A stretch of 64,000 bases of DNA, from positions 34,099,501 through 34,163,500 of the forward strand of contig NC_088339.1 of the NCBI RefSeq assembly GCF_036884655.1. The letters are read 5' to 3'. A program made the position numbers and the translations under genes. Source of the stretch: Musa acuminata AAA Group. Taxonomy: Eukaryota > Streptophyta > Magnoliopsida > Zingiberales > Musaceae. Each line of letters starts with the position of its first letter. The stretch's first letter is position 1. This document shows, one piece after another, positions 48,370 to 61,008 of the stretch. The notes beneath the pieces are model-generated. The model did not search any database. It was not told the origin of the DNA and was given only the letters and a program-made list of their open reading frames with translations.

Positions 48370-50734
48370 ATGGAGAAGAGTGGGAAGCCGAGGGTGGCGA
48401 TCATAGGGGGAGGCATCAGTGGCCTTGCGGCAGCGAAGGAGCTCCGCTGGCTCGAGCCAGTCCTCTTCGAAGCCACGGACTCCATAGGAGGGGTGTGGAG
48501 GCACTGCTCCTTCCGCTCCACAAGGCTGCAGACTCCGCGGCCGGACTACGAGTTCTCCGACTACCAGTGGAGCGACCGGAACGACGCCACGTTCCCCACC
48601 CACATCGAGATATTAGAGTACCTCCACGGCTACGCCACCCACTTCGACCTGTGGAGGTTCATCAAACTCCAGACCAAGGCGGTGGAGATCCGCTCCATCG
48701 GCGACGACCGTGAGACCTGGTTCACCGAGCTCTGGGGGGACAAAGGACGGACCATCCCCGACCAGCCGGCGTGGGAGGTCGGCGTGGTGACCGGCCACTC
48801 CGCCACCGTTCAGGTGCCCATACTGCTTTAAATATCGCGCTTCTACGTACATCGTTCCTGAGACACCAAGAGCGATTTCCTTCGATATGTTTTAGTGGTA
48901 CAAGTTCGAGTTCATCGTGATGTGCTTCGGAAAGTACGGTGACATCCCAAACATGCCCAAGTTTCCCCCCGGGAAGGGAGCAGAGATCTTCCGAGGCAAG
49001 GTGATGCACTCGCTGGACTACTGCAAACTCGACGAAGACGCCACCAAGGAACTGATGAAGGGGAAGAAGGTCGTCGTCATCGGCTACAAGAAATCCTCCA
49101 TCGACCTCGCAGTCGAATGCGCTGAAGCCAACCGAGGTAACCTTCTTAACGTTTCACTCCATTGTGTTTCCCTTTTCGAACAATTTCCAGCGAGATTTCA
49201 TGAAAGCATGAAAACTACAAACTCATAACCAGTCTGAGAAGCAAGACAAAGAAACGAAAAGAAAGAAGAGTAACATGCATGTGTGGGGAAGAAAGGTCAA
49301 ACTTTCCTCTTTCTCTCTCTCTCTCTCTCTCTCTCAAGGCATTTTATGTTCTTGGATCATGATGCCTTTCTTGGGTTCGCATGCATTTTACACATTGGTG
49401 GACGAAAGTAGCGGTCCCGATTGTGGTCAAAGTCCAGACATGAGCAACGAACATTGACTGGTTGACTTCCCATGCCACCCGCCAAACCCGCGAGGAAAAG
49501 AGGATTAGACGTCGTCTTTTGTCTACTGTAGAAGAAGGCGAAGAACTCAAGCAGATTAAATAAGATGTTGACTTGGCCACTTGATACCGGTCGAGAGTCC
49601 ACTTATTTATTAGTTTACCTGCGCATCTTCAGAGCTTGGCATGCCCGTGTCGTTGACTTCGTATCCTGTGTTTGATGAATGTGTTCTGCAGGGGAAGATG
49701 GCCAGCCATGTACCATGGTGATAAGGACCCTCCATTGGACTGTTCCCTCCTACTCCATATGGGGCCTGCCCTTCTTCCTCTTCTTCTCCACAAGGTTTTC
49801 TCAGTTCCTCCATGAAAGGCCGAATCAAGGACTGATGAAATCTCTTGCCTCCCACCTTTTAACCCCGTTGGTAATTGCTTGATCCAACGCATTCCATCAA
49901 GATTACGACGAACAGAGTACGTTAGGTTTATGTTAACGCTCGCTTTTGACATCTATACAGAGGAGAGGTGTGTCGAAGTTTATTGAATCGTATCTCACAT
50001 GGAAGCTTCCTCTGGACAAGTACGGGCTGAAACCAGACCATCCTTTCGTGGAAGACTATGCCTCATGTCAGATGGCCATCTTGCCGGAGAACTTCTTCGC
50101 CGAGGCCGACGAAGGGCGGATCATGTTCAAGCGGTCATCGCAGTGGCGCTTCTGGGAAGGTGGTGTGGTTCTTGACGACGACACCAAGTTGGAGGCTGAT
50201 GTCGTGCTCCTCGCGACGGGATTCGACGGCAAGCAGAAGCTGAGATCAGTGCTTCCCGAGCCTTACCGTGGACTCATAGTGGATTCCTCCGGTGTCATGC
50301 CGCTGTATAGGTACGTAGGTAAAAGATTTCTCTTTCCCTCCATCGATTGCTTCAGCTAAACGTCTGGTCGTTTCGTTCATGGCAGGGGCACAATCCATCC
50401 GCTGATCCCACACATGGCGTTCGTGGGGTACATCGAGAGCGTATCGAACCTGCACACGTCGGAGCTGCGGTGCAAGTGGCTGGGGAGGCTGCTCAAGGGG
50501 CACTTCCAGTTGCCGAGCGTGGAGGCGATGTTCCGGCAGACCAGAGAGGAGATAGAGGTGATGAAGCGGACCACCAGGTTCTACCGCCGCCACTGCATCT
50601 CCACCTACAGCATCAACCACAGCGACGACATGTGCGAGGAGATGGGCTGGAGTCCATGGCGGAAGGGCAGCTGGGTCTCTGAGGCTTTCAGTGCGTACAA
50701 CAACCAGGATTACAAGGAAGACAAGAGCGAATAA
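48370..50734 (+). CDS. FMO1: Flavin-containing monooxygenase, FMO1 type (pipecolate N-hydroxylase family)
   Basis: Five exons: 48370-48813, 48896-49136, 49692-49870, 49961-50310 and 50386-50734. They join in frame to 520 residues. The FAD-binding GGGISG (13-18) follows the first strand. The FMO signature FRGKVMHSLDY (180-190) comes next. The NADPH site is VVVIGYKKSSIDLA, with GYKKS in place of the usual GxGxSG; as recalled, Arabidopsis FMO1 has a similar GFKKS. LLATGFDG (371-378) is the late FMO ATG motif. HERPNQG, VSKFIESY and SCQMAILPENFF also recall FMO1. FMO1 makes N-hydroxypipecolic acid, the mobile signal of systemic acquired resistance, and is induced on infection. Monocots carry several FMO1-like copies, so identical substrate use is inferred, not shown. 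Confidence 0.93.
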
Positions 50735-53700
50735 GCTTTCGATAGATCGATGACGTGCCATCAACAAGGAAATAGTCAATATTAATTTGGTCAGGTGGAA
50801 ATAAAGCTATGTCAAGCGATATGTGCTCTTTACATTTATATATAATCGATATACAATTTTATTTCTAATGTGCGATCACTCATCTATAAGAAGATAAATC
50901 AGCGTACGGATGTGTGAAATATTGTAGAGTATGCAAACATGCATGCAGATTATGTTCTCATGGCTCATCACATTGGGCCTGAGCCCACCATTAGGGATAC
51001 AGTCTGATGCACCTTGCAAGCTCATGGAAGGTCTAACTTGATCCCCCCAAAATATACACAATTCACTCAACATTCAAGGAAAACAAAAATATCAGTAATA
51101 GACATCGACAACCAAAGTGACACAATTAACAAAAATTTCTTGCTAAATAATCCTTTTTTTTTTCTTTTTAACAAAGACCAGTTGTTGTATTTATTTGTAT
51201 TTTTGGTTTTGTTCTTACTGCAGCTGTAGATCATTTGGACCACCTATCATTCTAAATAATGAATGGCTACTAATAGCTTGCAGATATAGTGGTTTGGCAT
51301 ATTCTTGGGCAGTGATCGCCGCCTCAGGGTCAATCAATACTGTCAGGGATGACTGGCCTTCGTATCATTATGATCCAGTGAGAGAGAGAGAGAGATGTGG
51401 GTTTGATGGCATTCACATGCTTTGATCTGTAATGCTCAGTAGTTGGTACCACTACATTTAATGAGTTACTTTTCGTGTTTGTCTTACAGGCATCTTCACG
51501 CAAGGGGAAGATATGAAATTGAGCATTGGGATGCAGTTGCAAGAGGCAGTGTTCCTTTTAGGGGATTGGTGGGTGATCCTCATTTGTCTGCGCCACCTCC
51601 TTTCTGGAATGGTGATGAAGGGATTGGTGGGAACAGGTCTATGGAGAAGTGAGCTCGTCCCAACCATCTTAGGTTTTCCATTTACCCAACTGTTTATTGT
51701 GTTATGTTCTGAGTTGCTTTCCTTTGAAATGCAACATTCCGTGTTCGATGCTTTTAGATCTCGCTGTTGCCCATCATGTTTTGTTGTAGCAATAGCATTT
51801 CAGTAGCATCATTAGATATTAAAAATGACGACGGCCTAGCAATAACACACTTTCGATTTTGTATTGCTGATGTGCTTACAACGTGTTTGATCTTTTGACT
51901 GTATTAGTTGATGTGAAGCATCTGGTTAATTAATGAATACTTTTCCATTAAAAGAGTACCTCAAGCACTCTATTTTTGTTTTTTTTGTAGTTATTTTGAG
52001 ACACGACATCTGGACATATTGCCAGTAGGCATATAGATGCAAATTCTGCTATTGTTAAAATATGGTATGTGAATGCACAGAAATTATTTTGGATACAATA
52101 TTTGGAAAAATATTGAATTGTATGAATCGATACATGCGTATGATTGTTTGGCTTGCATAGTATACTTTTTAACACTCACTCATCTGCGGAAAGGCTAATT
52201 ACACAGGAGAAGAGGGAGACAAATGTATGAACTAATAATCCTGTTCAAAGTCATATGGTCTATCCATGATTCTTGGGAAGTAGTGGTGTTACCCATAATT
52301 CCTGGCAACTCGGTCGTGGTGATTTTAGTCTGAACAATGAAATAGTTTCAGGTGATGATGGTCTAGAAAATTGCAAGAGCTTAGGTTAGCTTGTTGTTGA
52401 TGTTTAGGAGGAGCAGAATTACTCCTTGCAACTGTAATGCCTCTCATAATCTTATCTGCTGTCGCGACCTCTGAAATTTGCTGCAGATTTAAAGGATTCT
52501 TATTCATGTCTGTTCATAAGAGAGAGAGAGAGAGAGTTGTGGAGCATTTTTTTGTCTCAAATATGATGTAAGATGCCTTTTGAAAAGCTCCAAAGGAAGA
52601 GAAGTGGGAAATCAAAAGAGTTTGTGGTAGTAATGGGTTTTTTGGTCAGTTTCGTGACCTTTTCTGCAGGTCTTTATGTAGTTTGGGATCATGAACAGAA
52701 CTTGCGGATCTAGCATTGCTAGATTATTAAATTAGTTATTTGTTTTACAAAACACAGCCATGAAGAAAAAGAGACCCATGAATATACTAGACTTGGGAGA
52801 TACTTCAGTGGGCAAATGACGCCATGATTCTGAAACAAGACCTTAAAATGTTTACTTTTGTTCTTCTGTATGCTGTTTAGTGCAGAAAGGCTCCCATGAG
52901 AGTAGAGTTCATACTGGAGACTTGAAGAGGGTAGAAAAGTTTGACTCAGCATGAGTTACTCAAATATCTTATCAGATTTAAAAAAGGTCTTCCTACTAGA
53001 AATGAATCAAAGAACTCTATATTAGGATGCCTTTCGAGGAAAGATTGCTTGGGAGAGAATTGAAATGGAACCTAAATTTCAAAAGCATCTAACATCATCA
53101 TCATGATCCAAGGACTCTCTCTCATTATTTCTACGACCTCTAGGGAAGAGAGAACAAGAATTATTAGGTAGAAATTCATTAATTTCTAAACTTCATAATT
53201 ATCTAGAAGACCGTCCTATTATTACTTGTGCTTCTCCTAATGTTTATTGATCATTTAAATATTGCATATTTTATGACGTCAAAAATGCACATTCTGGTAG
53301 GCAATGAAGTCAACGTTTGTTTTTGAATGAAAAAAAACTTTGTTGAAGTATTCAAAATTTCTAGATTATTTGAATTGTATACAATTGCTTGTGGTATTGT
53401 TAAGAGCCTCATAAACTTGGCAACTGAATGAATCTGTCTGGAACTTATTTAATCTTAAGTCTTAGCAACTTTTATTGGATAAATTCTTAGGTCAATAGCT
53501 TTCCTATTGACCACCTGAATCTCAATCTCAATCTTAGTAATCCATGGAGCTAAGCAAAGCAGCAAGTCTCGAGTGACTCATCAGTCTCAATGCATTCTTA
53601 AGGCTTTGAGTTCTGATCCATGGGAAAAAGGTATGGGTAATCTCGACTGAAATTTTTTCCTTTGATTGGGTGACTGCAATATTTTGGTGATCTATCTCAT

Positions 53701-54176
53701 TAATTGAATTCTCTTATTTTCTGCTGCTCTCAATAACTTACAAGTGGTCAGTTGGATCTACATCTGGGCATTCCAACATGTGTCTAGCCTTTCTTTTGAT
53801 CATTTGCTTGCAATGAACTACCTGACAAGTCAAAGTATTTAATTTTCCCTTTCGCCATTACATTTTGGCATGCTTTTTATTGGAATACAAAAGATGGAAG
53901 AGAAGAATATTATATTTATGATGAATTATTCTTTATTAAAAATGATAAGTCTCGCTGAATGCTGAATCCTGAATCCTAACAAAAAGCTGAAACTTTGTGT
54001 CTTAACAAAAAGCATGCTGTTGAGAATTTAATGTTTAGCAAAATTAGCAAGATCTTAACATTCAAGGACAACCAAACAATGTAAAAACGACGGTACTGAT
54101 ATACTAAACTGCAATCAATAAAGGCCTAAGAAATTATGTATATAAAATTATAAATCTCCAAGTTGAAAATTTTCTA
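50735..54176. other. Intergenic, with two exon-like scraps
   Basis: After the FMO 3' region, two plus-strand pieces look exon-like. One is 51284-51380 after a TTGCAG acceptor, reading YSGLAYSWAVIAASGSINT. The other is 51491-51652 after a TTACAG acceptor, reading HLHARGRYEIEHWDAVARG and ending in a stop. Their phases do not match, and neither belongs to a family I know. Beyond 51.7 kb the DNA is AT-rich without recognisable genes. Short GA runs occur at 51377-51394 and about 52520. Confidence 0.4.
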
Positions 54177-55373
54177 TTACCATGGCAAGGCAGCATCATA
54201 CAAGTAGTCCTCTTCATTGTAGTAGCTATTCATATGTTGTTGGAAGAGGCAAGACTGCGGAGCATCCCCTTCACTATGCAACCAATATGGCAAATTAAAA
54301 ACCTCATCAAACATATGAAACCCCTCGTCAGCTACTTCTTCGCTCTCACATAGGTCACCCTCCATGTTTTTGAGGAACATACTCCACCATGCTGATGTCA
54401 TCAAATTCATCGTGTCATTCCACTCCATGTTATGTTGTTCTCCGATCGAACGGATCTCTGCGATCTCATCATCATCCATCCTTGGATGCAATGATGCTGA
54501 CGTTGGGTCCAATGCAACCCCAGAGACCTGACAGTATGCCTTAGAGATAAATGGTACTTTGGTGTTTGACATGATACTGGTAAGATAATTTGAACGAGAC
54601 AGAGTTGGTAGTGATGATGGCTGGATGGGTGATTTCATGTCGAGGTTGTTGCAAAACAAATTGTCATTGTTGTTGAAGTTTTGAAAGTTGAGATTTAAGC
54701 CTAATGATTGGTCAGGGAAAGGGATGTTGAGGTTATCGGAGACAGACAGTGGTGTAATTGGTTGATAAATCCAAGAGAAATAAGAATAAGCAAGGGGTGA
54801 CAAATTGGTGCTCTCAGCATAGTTAGGAAAGGTGTTGTTAGGTGGATACCTTCTAGAGTTGCTCCTACAATCATTCAGCTCCTGCTTTAGATCTTGTAAC
54901 TCTGCTGGGGATAGTTCCAGGGTTGGAGAAGGTGGTTGATTTTTCTGTTGTCGCTCATGTTGCTGCAGTTGTTCTTGCTCTTCTGCTTGTTTCATGGTAG
55001 CTTGATGAAGTCTAAGTGCAGTTACAATCTCTCTCCGAGCCTCTGCCATATTAAGTAATCTTTCTTGATAAGGCTTACTCGTATGGAGTCTTCTTCTCAC
55101 TTGTTTCTTCGGTAGCAATGGTTTCATTGGACGTGGTGATTGTTGTTGTTGAGTTTCACCAAGACTTTCGCTATCATTAGCAGAGTGTTGGGAAAATTTA
55201 CCTGCACTTGCTCCATCTCTAGACTTTGATTTCATGGGATCTTTGGTTGTTGAAGACCTTAACTGCTTGACAAGACTACGGATGTAGGCACCAGAGAGTT
55301 GAGGATGTTGTAAAATGGGCTCCTCCACCACCATGATCCTGTTGCTATGCTTGGAATTGGAGTTCCTTCCCAT
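54177..55373 (-). CDS. Intronless unknown plant protein, 398 residues
   Basis: The longest uninterrupted non-transposon frame in the window. Its open frame extends 16 codons further upstream but from a GTG, so the ATG at 55373 (MGRNSNSKHSNRI) was chosen. Near the N-terminus is an LSGAYIRSLVKQL helix. A basic segment VRRRLHTSKPYQERLLNMAE follows, running into ARREIVTALRLHQATMKQAE, a predicted helix with Gln/Glu-rich continuation. The middle is rich in Asn, Ser and Pro. The C-terminal third contains WNDTMNLMTSAWWSMFLKN and an acidic stretch with FNLPYWL. No enzyme motif, signal peptide or membrane segment is evident. The basic helix with acidic C-terminal region suggests a nuclear regulatory protein. 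That is only a guess from composition. I recall similar unnamed plant proteins but no studied one. Confidence 0.75.
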   Translation of the reverse strand: MGRNSNSKHSNRIMVVEEPILQHPQLSGAYIRSLVKQLRSSTTKDPMKSKSRDGASAGKFSQHSANDSESLGETQQQQSPRPMKPLLPKKQVRRRLHTSKPYQERLLNMAEARREIVTALRLHQATMKQAEEQEQLQQHERQQKNQPPSPTLELSPAELQDLKQELNDCRSNSRRYPPNNTFPNYAESTNLSPLAYSYFSWIYQPITPLSVSDNLNIPFPDQSLGLNLNFQNFNNNDNLFCNNLDMKSPIQPSSLPTLSRSNYLTSIMSNTKVPFISKAYCQVSGVALDPTSASLHPRMDDDEIAEIRSIGEQHNMEWNDTMNLMTSAWWSMFLKNMEGDLCESEEVADEGFHMFDEVFNLPYWLHSEGDAPQSCLFQQHMNSYYNEEDYLYDAALPW

Positions 55374-58300
55374 CTCTCTCACTCTCTCCAGGATTCTTAA
55401 AATGTAAGGAGTGTGGGTCACATCTGTAGGTCTTGGCTCTTTGGAGTGTGGTTCACATCTGTAGGTCTTGGCTCTGCTAAGGTGAAACTAGCGAACCATC
55501 ATGGCACTTTCCTGGGTCAGAGGCGTACAGAACAGAGCAGGTTACATGTCCTGATGTATTGCTATAAATAATAGAAGTCATTCTAGGATTTCTTATACTT
55601 TTCCATGTTTGATGAGGTTAAGAATCCTTGTTTTGGTCTCTTTGGTATTGGTAGTGAGAGTGCGATCATTAGCTTTTTGAAAGTTCTTAGCAGCTGACCC
55701 ACATAAGAAAATAGTGAAGTTTATATCAATTAGAACAGGTGCTCTTAGTTTTTATGATTGCTTAATGTAACAACCGCTGTTTCTATGATGGCAGCCATTT
55801 TGTATTTGTACCTATACACATATAAATATGTATACAAAGATAACTATGTATACAAAGCAGAAATAAGCTAATGACTGCTATATGAAAAGCATAATGGCCA
55901 TTAGTTTATTCTCATTGTCGATCAAAGCAAAAAATTCATATATGTTTAAACTCAAATGACAGTTGTGCATGGTTCTATTTGAACTTACAGTACATGTTAT
56001 CATTGTGATAGTCCTTATTATGAGTTAGTTTCCATGATTATTTTACATTGATCAGTCAGTTCATGGAGAGAAAATTTAAATGATGTCATTTTTTCTTACC
56101 ACTTTCTTTGTTCTTACCAACTTTATGGGTCGCCATGCTTCATTGTGAAAAATGGGAAATTCATGGAAAATTGATATATATATATATATTTGTCATTTTC
56201 CTTATATAGATCAAAAAGAGGAATTCTTTCATTTTGCTGGTGATACCGTAAATTGTTTGGCATATGATATGGGTGCAGTAAGTCTCTTATAAATTCATGT
56301 AGGAGTCATATGTGGCATCATCTATTGAAATATATTTAGTGTCACTACAGGCATTAACTCAATTGTGTGATGTTAGGTTACCTGATTGAGATCGACCTTG
56401 TCAACAAAACATGAAGACATAGTAGATACAAAAGGTGAGCCAAAAAGGTGGTCCCTTGTCATAAGTTTGACAACCAATGCACACTGGAATACCACAACAT
56501 GTGAACCATCAAGCAAATGAATGGTTGTAATTGTTAGGCATTTAAGGCAACACTAACACACTTGAGTCTTTTGTCTCCCTTGGTATGGGTGGGTGGTCCT
56601 ACATTTGCTGCTGTTGTGGTCCCAAGTGTTGGCCCCACGTGCCTCCGAAACAGTCAGAAGGTGGCACATGGCAACATGCAAGAGGGCAAGGTGAAGGTGC
56701 TGTTTTGGCAGCTTCAAGCATAGCCTAACTCAAACCAGCCATTCAATTCCCTTTTACCCCCCATCTTAGCTTCTCATTCATTGGGTGCATGCATGGCTTC
56801 TATGCCTTTAAATTCTCATTAAGCACAGGCTTCTCTTACTACTTGCCCATAAGAGTCTGGTCCCCTTGCATACTAGGGATGGTGGTGGGGTTGAGGTTGG
56901 ACCAAGCCATCATAACACACTTTGTCACCACAATCTGATGATTTTAGGCATAACTATGGTCTAATTGCTAGCTTCTAGAGGCTTTGGTAGACCAAAAAAA
57001 ATATCCATCATGATCGAGGACTATTTGATCTTTCTATAGCCTGGGGTTTTGGGAAGTTGTGTTGATGGAAACAACAAAATATATATATTATAGTAGATTT
57101 AAATCCTGTCAACTTTTATCCTATATAACCAAGAGCTTGATTGCTTGCGCAGATGCATGACATGATTCATGATCATTTGAAGGAGGAGATCAGGTACCAA
57201 GGAGGGTGTGAATTGAGTTTGCAGGTAGCTAGATTCTTTGGCCTCATCGAATGGTCTTTCCCTTGGTGCCGAAAGTAGAGGAGGACCACTATTTTGGTTG
57301 TTGAGGCATGTGCACAGATGATCATGGTCGTATTCTGTCACATGTGTGATAATATGTTGACCCTACAAACGAATCGATAGCCTCCAAAAGATAATATGTT
57401 GTTCCAAGTACCATCTAAAGGAGATTGAATGCAGAGAAACTTAGAAAAATGCAAAATCATAATGAATCATTTTACGGATATGATATGTTGATTAGACTTA
57501 GTATGGAAGAGACAATAAAAAAATTCATAAACCAGGGGTATATTTATGGAAACTTACTAGGTTGAATATTGGTGAAATCCCATAAGACAGGTTCATAACA
57601 AAAAAAAAAGTTGACATAAGCATCTTACTTGTAACAGTCTAGATTTGCTAGAGAACCAGGTATCTTAATATACGTGGTTCGTCTGAGGTTGATGGAAATT
57701 AGTCTTTTGATTAGCAAGAGAAAGGATACGTTGAAGGTCACATGCAACAACTTGACTTTGACAGAAAAGAAAACCTTGGAACAATTTGGCTAACCACGAG
57801 CTTGTGTGTTTGATATTTCTTGCTATCATGTCCATTTTCATTATCTTGAGAGTTTTGCCACTCTATGCTTTGTGTCTCTGATTACTTTGATTCTTCTTTT
57901 TCTGTATATATTGTAGAAAAGTGAATAAGTTGTGAGACATACAATCATTGTTCAGACACTTATCAAAAGCATTGAACTTGTGCTGTTGAGTTTCCACATG
58001 AATTTTGCATGTTCCTAATACCATTTAAACTTTCAGGTTTTATATGCTTCATTCACCATGGTAGCTGCAGCTGCAGTGATCAATGTGCATGTAAGTTTTT
58101 GAGACACAGGTTTAACAAGTTCTTTCATAGAAATACGATGGCAAAAGAGTACTACTCCTTATGCAGTAAGTTTCCATGTGAAAATTATACATGCTCCTCA
58201 CTGAATTAGATTAGAATGCTCCCAATTGGTAACTTAATTTCATTATCTTGGTTTGTTCCCCAAACACTTTTGTCTCTGACACACATACAAAAAAGCAATC

Positions 58301-59900
58301 CTTAGTATTTTTTATCCCTTCAAATATTAGTCTCAGAAGACAGATGCCAAAGATTTTGTTTTTTTTAATATTCTGGAAATTTGCGAAGGGAATTCTGAAT
58401 CCTTAAACAATGAATAATAAAAAGCAAAACATAAGGGGAAAAAATATGCAATGAATGAGAAATGATATGTACTTTCAAACAGTAAATATACAATCACTTT
58501 CACACATTCCCAATTACGGTAAATATACAATGGAATTAAAGAATTTATACTTGAAGATTTTTATATTTGCCTCTCCAAGTTTTTTAGCTTATACTCCTTG
58601 ACAGGGAATGTGTTTTTTACTTGTAATTTTTGTATCATCTAATGGTTATTGTAGATATCTGATGTTGAAAGGTTTGCCTCCACTCCAATATGTTGAGTTA
58701 AAGATCTGGCATCCACAAGTTCTCGAACGAATCTCAAAGGAGTCGATCAAGTCTCCTGCGTGCATCTCGAAGCAGGATCCAAGTCCGAATGAACATGCTA
58801 TGGAGGTATTCAACTCGGCCGGGACTCCCTTCTCCGATCATGGCTGCTGTTTCATTGCGTTGTTGTGCTCCTTTCTCCGGTGCTGAATTGTTGCGGCCTT
58901 TCCTTACTCCGCAGGCCTCATTTCACTGAAGCAAAAAGCACAGACTCTTTCGTTGAAGGATGACGAAGACTGATCCGGTAAGTTTTCCTCGCTAACATGT
59001 GTTTCTTGTTTGACTCGAAGTTATTGGACTCGTCTTCTCTATTTGGAGACCATGCATGGATCTGAGCAGAGCCCATCGAGCTTCCGCACGAGTTTTCCTC
59101 TCTAAGAGGTGCGAGACCTTAATGATCATGATTGCACATCTGATACCCCCCCCCCCGCATTCAGGGTTGACCGACCCGGAAAACATTAAAGGGGTGATGT
59201 GGATCGGCTGTGATTTACGCTCTCGCAGGTCTGTTGCGGTGGGGGCCCGTGCATATGGGCCTTTGAGAGACCACGTAGAATGGTCTATGTAAAAAATAAT
59301 ATATTAATAAGATAATTGTACAATACGTACAATAAATAATAATTTATTTAAATAAAATATATCTTTAGTCGGTCAAAAATTTTGAACTGAAATCCCACCC
59401 CACTGTGTAGGATTTCAGTTACTTCCAAAAGTAAGTTTTCAATGATAGTTCTTTTTTTATTTTTATGTGATGACTACAAGCATAATAAAAAAATATATAA
59501 GAAGCCAACGAAATCAGAGGTATACATCTATATATATGAAAAGACAACAAAAGAATGGTTGTTGTCTATATTATTTTTTTATATACATGTATATGAAAAG
59601 ACAACGAAGTCTTTTACGGGCGGAAATCGAAGGTAGCAATACAGTTATATCTAGCCGTGGATTTTGATCAAAGATGAGAATCATAAAATTAACGGCTGGA
59701 GAATGCTCACTCGCTCTATGTGGCGTCATGCGCCGTCAGTGCCGTGGTTGGAATCGACGGATGATTCCATGTGGGACCCGTATGTGGAACGGTTGCCTTC
59801 TCTCACAACAAGGCGTTAGTCGGGTGGTCAGCTTAATCCACGACAAGCGGTAAGTTAACCTCGAATGTCCAGATGACCTGGTCGAGTGGGAGCGCCACCG
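55374..59900. other. Intergenic, no gene recognised
   Basis: The first 100 bases upstream of the minus-strand gene hold a 35-bp tandem duplication. The rest is AT-rich with a TA run near 56167-56195. An open stretch at 58608-58886 (plus) reads KGLPPLQYVELKIWHPQVLE after a weak acceptor and matches nothing I know. A poly-C tract (59149-59158) lies in a GC-richer patch at 59040-59290 of unknown nature. Confidence 0.45.
55408..55475. repeat. 35-bp tandem duplication at the 5' side of the unknown gene
   Basis: GGAGTGTGG, then TCACATCTGTAGGTCTTGGC, starts at 55408 and again at 55443, with one G/T difference over about 33 bases. It lies within about 100 bases upstream of the minus-strand start codon, so it probably falls in the leader or core promoter. 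Confidence 0.85.
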
Positions 59901-60042
59901 ACGTCTGAGGTTCTGGTCACCTCGTGTGAGAGTAAGAAGAGCAGAATTTTCGGTGATTTGCTGCCGCTCTCGGACTTTTGGGCTTTACTTTACCTGACGC
60001 ATGGGCGGTAATCGCACGGGTGAACACGTGACTCCGTATGCC

Positions 60043-60221
60043 CTTTATATGCCGGTGCGGAGGCGCTTTGGCGGGAATCGGAGCTTTTCTTGGAGTCTTC
60101 CACATGAGTTCTGGTATTTAGCAAGGGAAGCGATTAGGAGGCGGTGGCACTATGGTGGGTAGAAACAGGCGTCTCCGATTGCGCCTGTGGTTGATCATCC
60201 TGAAGATTCTAGGACGGGATC
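60043..60221 (+). other. Promoter-like stretch and orphan first exon
   Basis: A TATA-like CTTTATATG at 60042-60050 is followed by a five-codon upstream frame (ATG at 60104, stop six codons on). An ATG at 60152 then reads MVGRNRRLRLRLWLIILKIL and runs to a strong donor (GATCG then GTGAGT) after 60221. The next 250 bases resemble a T-rich leader intron. No joining exon was recognised. It may be the first exon of a gene whose remainder is lost or unrecognised. Confidence 0.35.
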
Positions 60222-61008
60222 GGTGAGTCATCTTCCGTTTCTTCGATGTTTTATTTCCTTTTCTTTGTCCTCTCTGAGAATTTCTTGAGATTTTCCTGTT
60301 CTTGGACGGCGATTTATCTGGTAATCCTGCTCGAGTCGATGGTTTTGTTTGGTCCTCGTGTGTCGAAGCATGAAATTTCTGAGAACCAAATCGGATTTGA
60401 GCTACTTGGTTTGAGATCGAGAATACTGTTGCATCATGATAAGCTTATGGGTTTGGAGGGTTATTTGGTTCGTATTTCTTTTACATGTTGCCGTGTCCAT
60501 CTTTCACTGTCGATGCGGTAGGATTCCATCATACGGATCCCCATCGGGTATTGTCAGAACCAAGTATTTCTTCGGAGTCGATAACTCGTGCGATGATTGA
60601 TCTTGGTTTAAAAAGGATCCAGGGGCGTGTCACAGGAGCCCCCCGCCATGGGCGGAGCCGAATCCTGATTAGGGGAGGCATGGAAATCCTAGATTCTTCA
60701 TTTTTTTCCCCCTCATTTTACTTGTGTTTTTCAATATATTCCATTTTGGCAGGATAGTATGCTTGATCTTGCTTTAAGCATGAAGCAAACTATATTGCAT
60801 CGGCATGAGATTTCTATTCGATATGAAAACAAAATCACGTTATTCTGTTATTTAGGATTATTATGATGATGACTTATGGAACTTGTTTTTCTGTCACAAA
60901 TATTAACTATTTTTTTATCGGTTGAATAGTTGCATTTTACTTTATTATTATTATTTTCATAATCATTTTATCTTTTATTGATTGCTTATTTTCTAAAATA
61001 AATTAGCA
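60222..61008. other. Intron-like T-rich sequence, part duplicated at 62.2 kb
   Basis: A T-rich, intron-like stretch after the donor at 60221. Segments at about 60265-60312 and 60369-60410 recur near 62195-62280. No gene was recognised. Confidence 0.4.

Noticed and set aside
55374..55421. Longer N-terminus for the unknown minus-strand protein
   Set aside because: The extension starts with GTG. The first ATG is at 55373.
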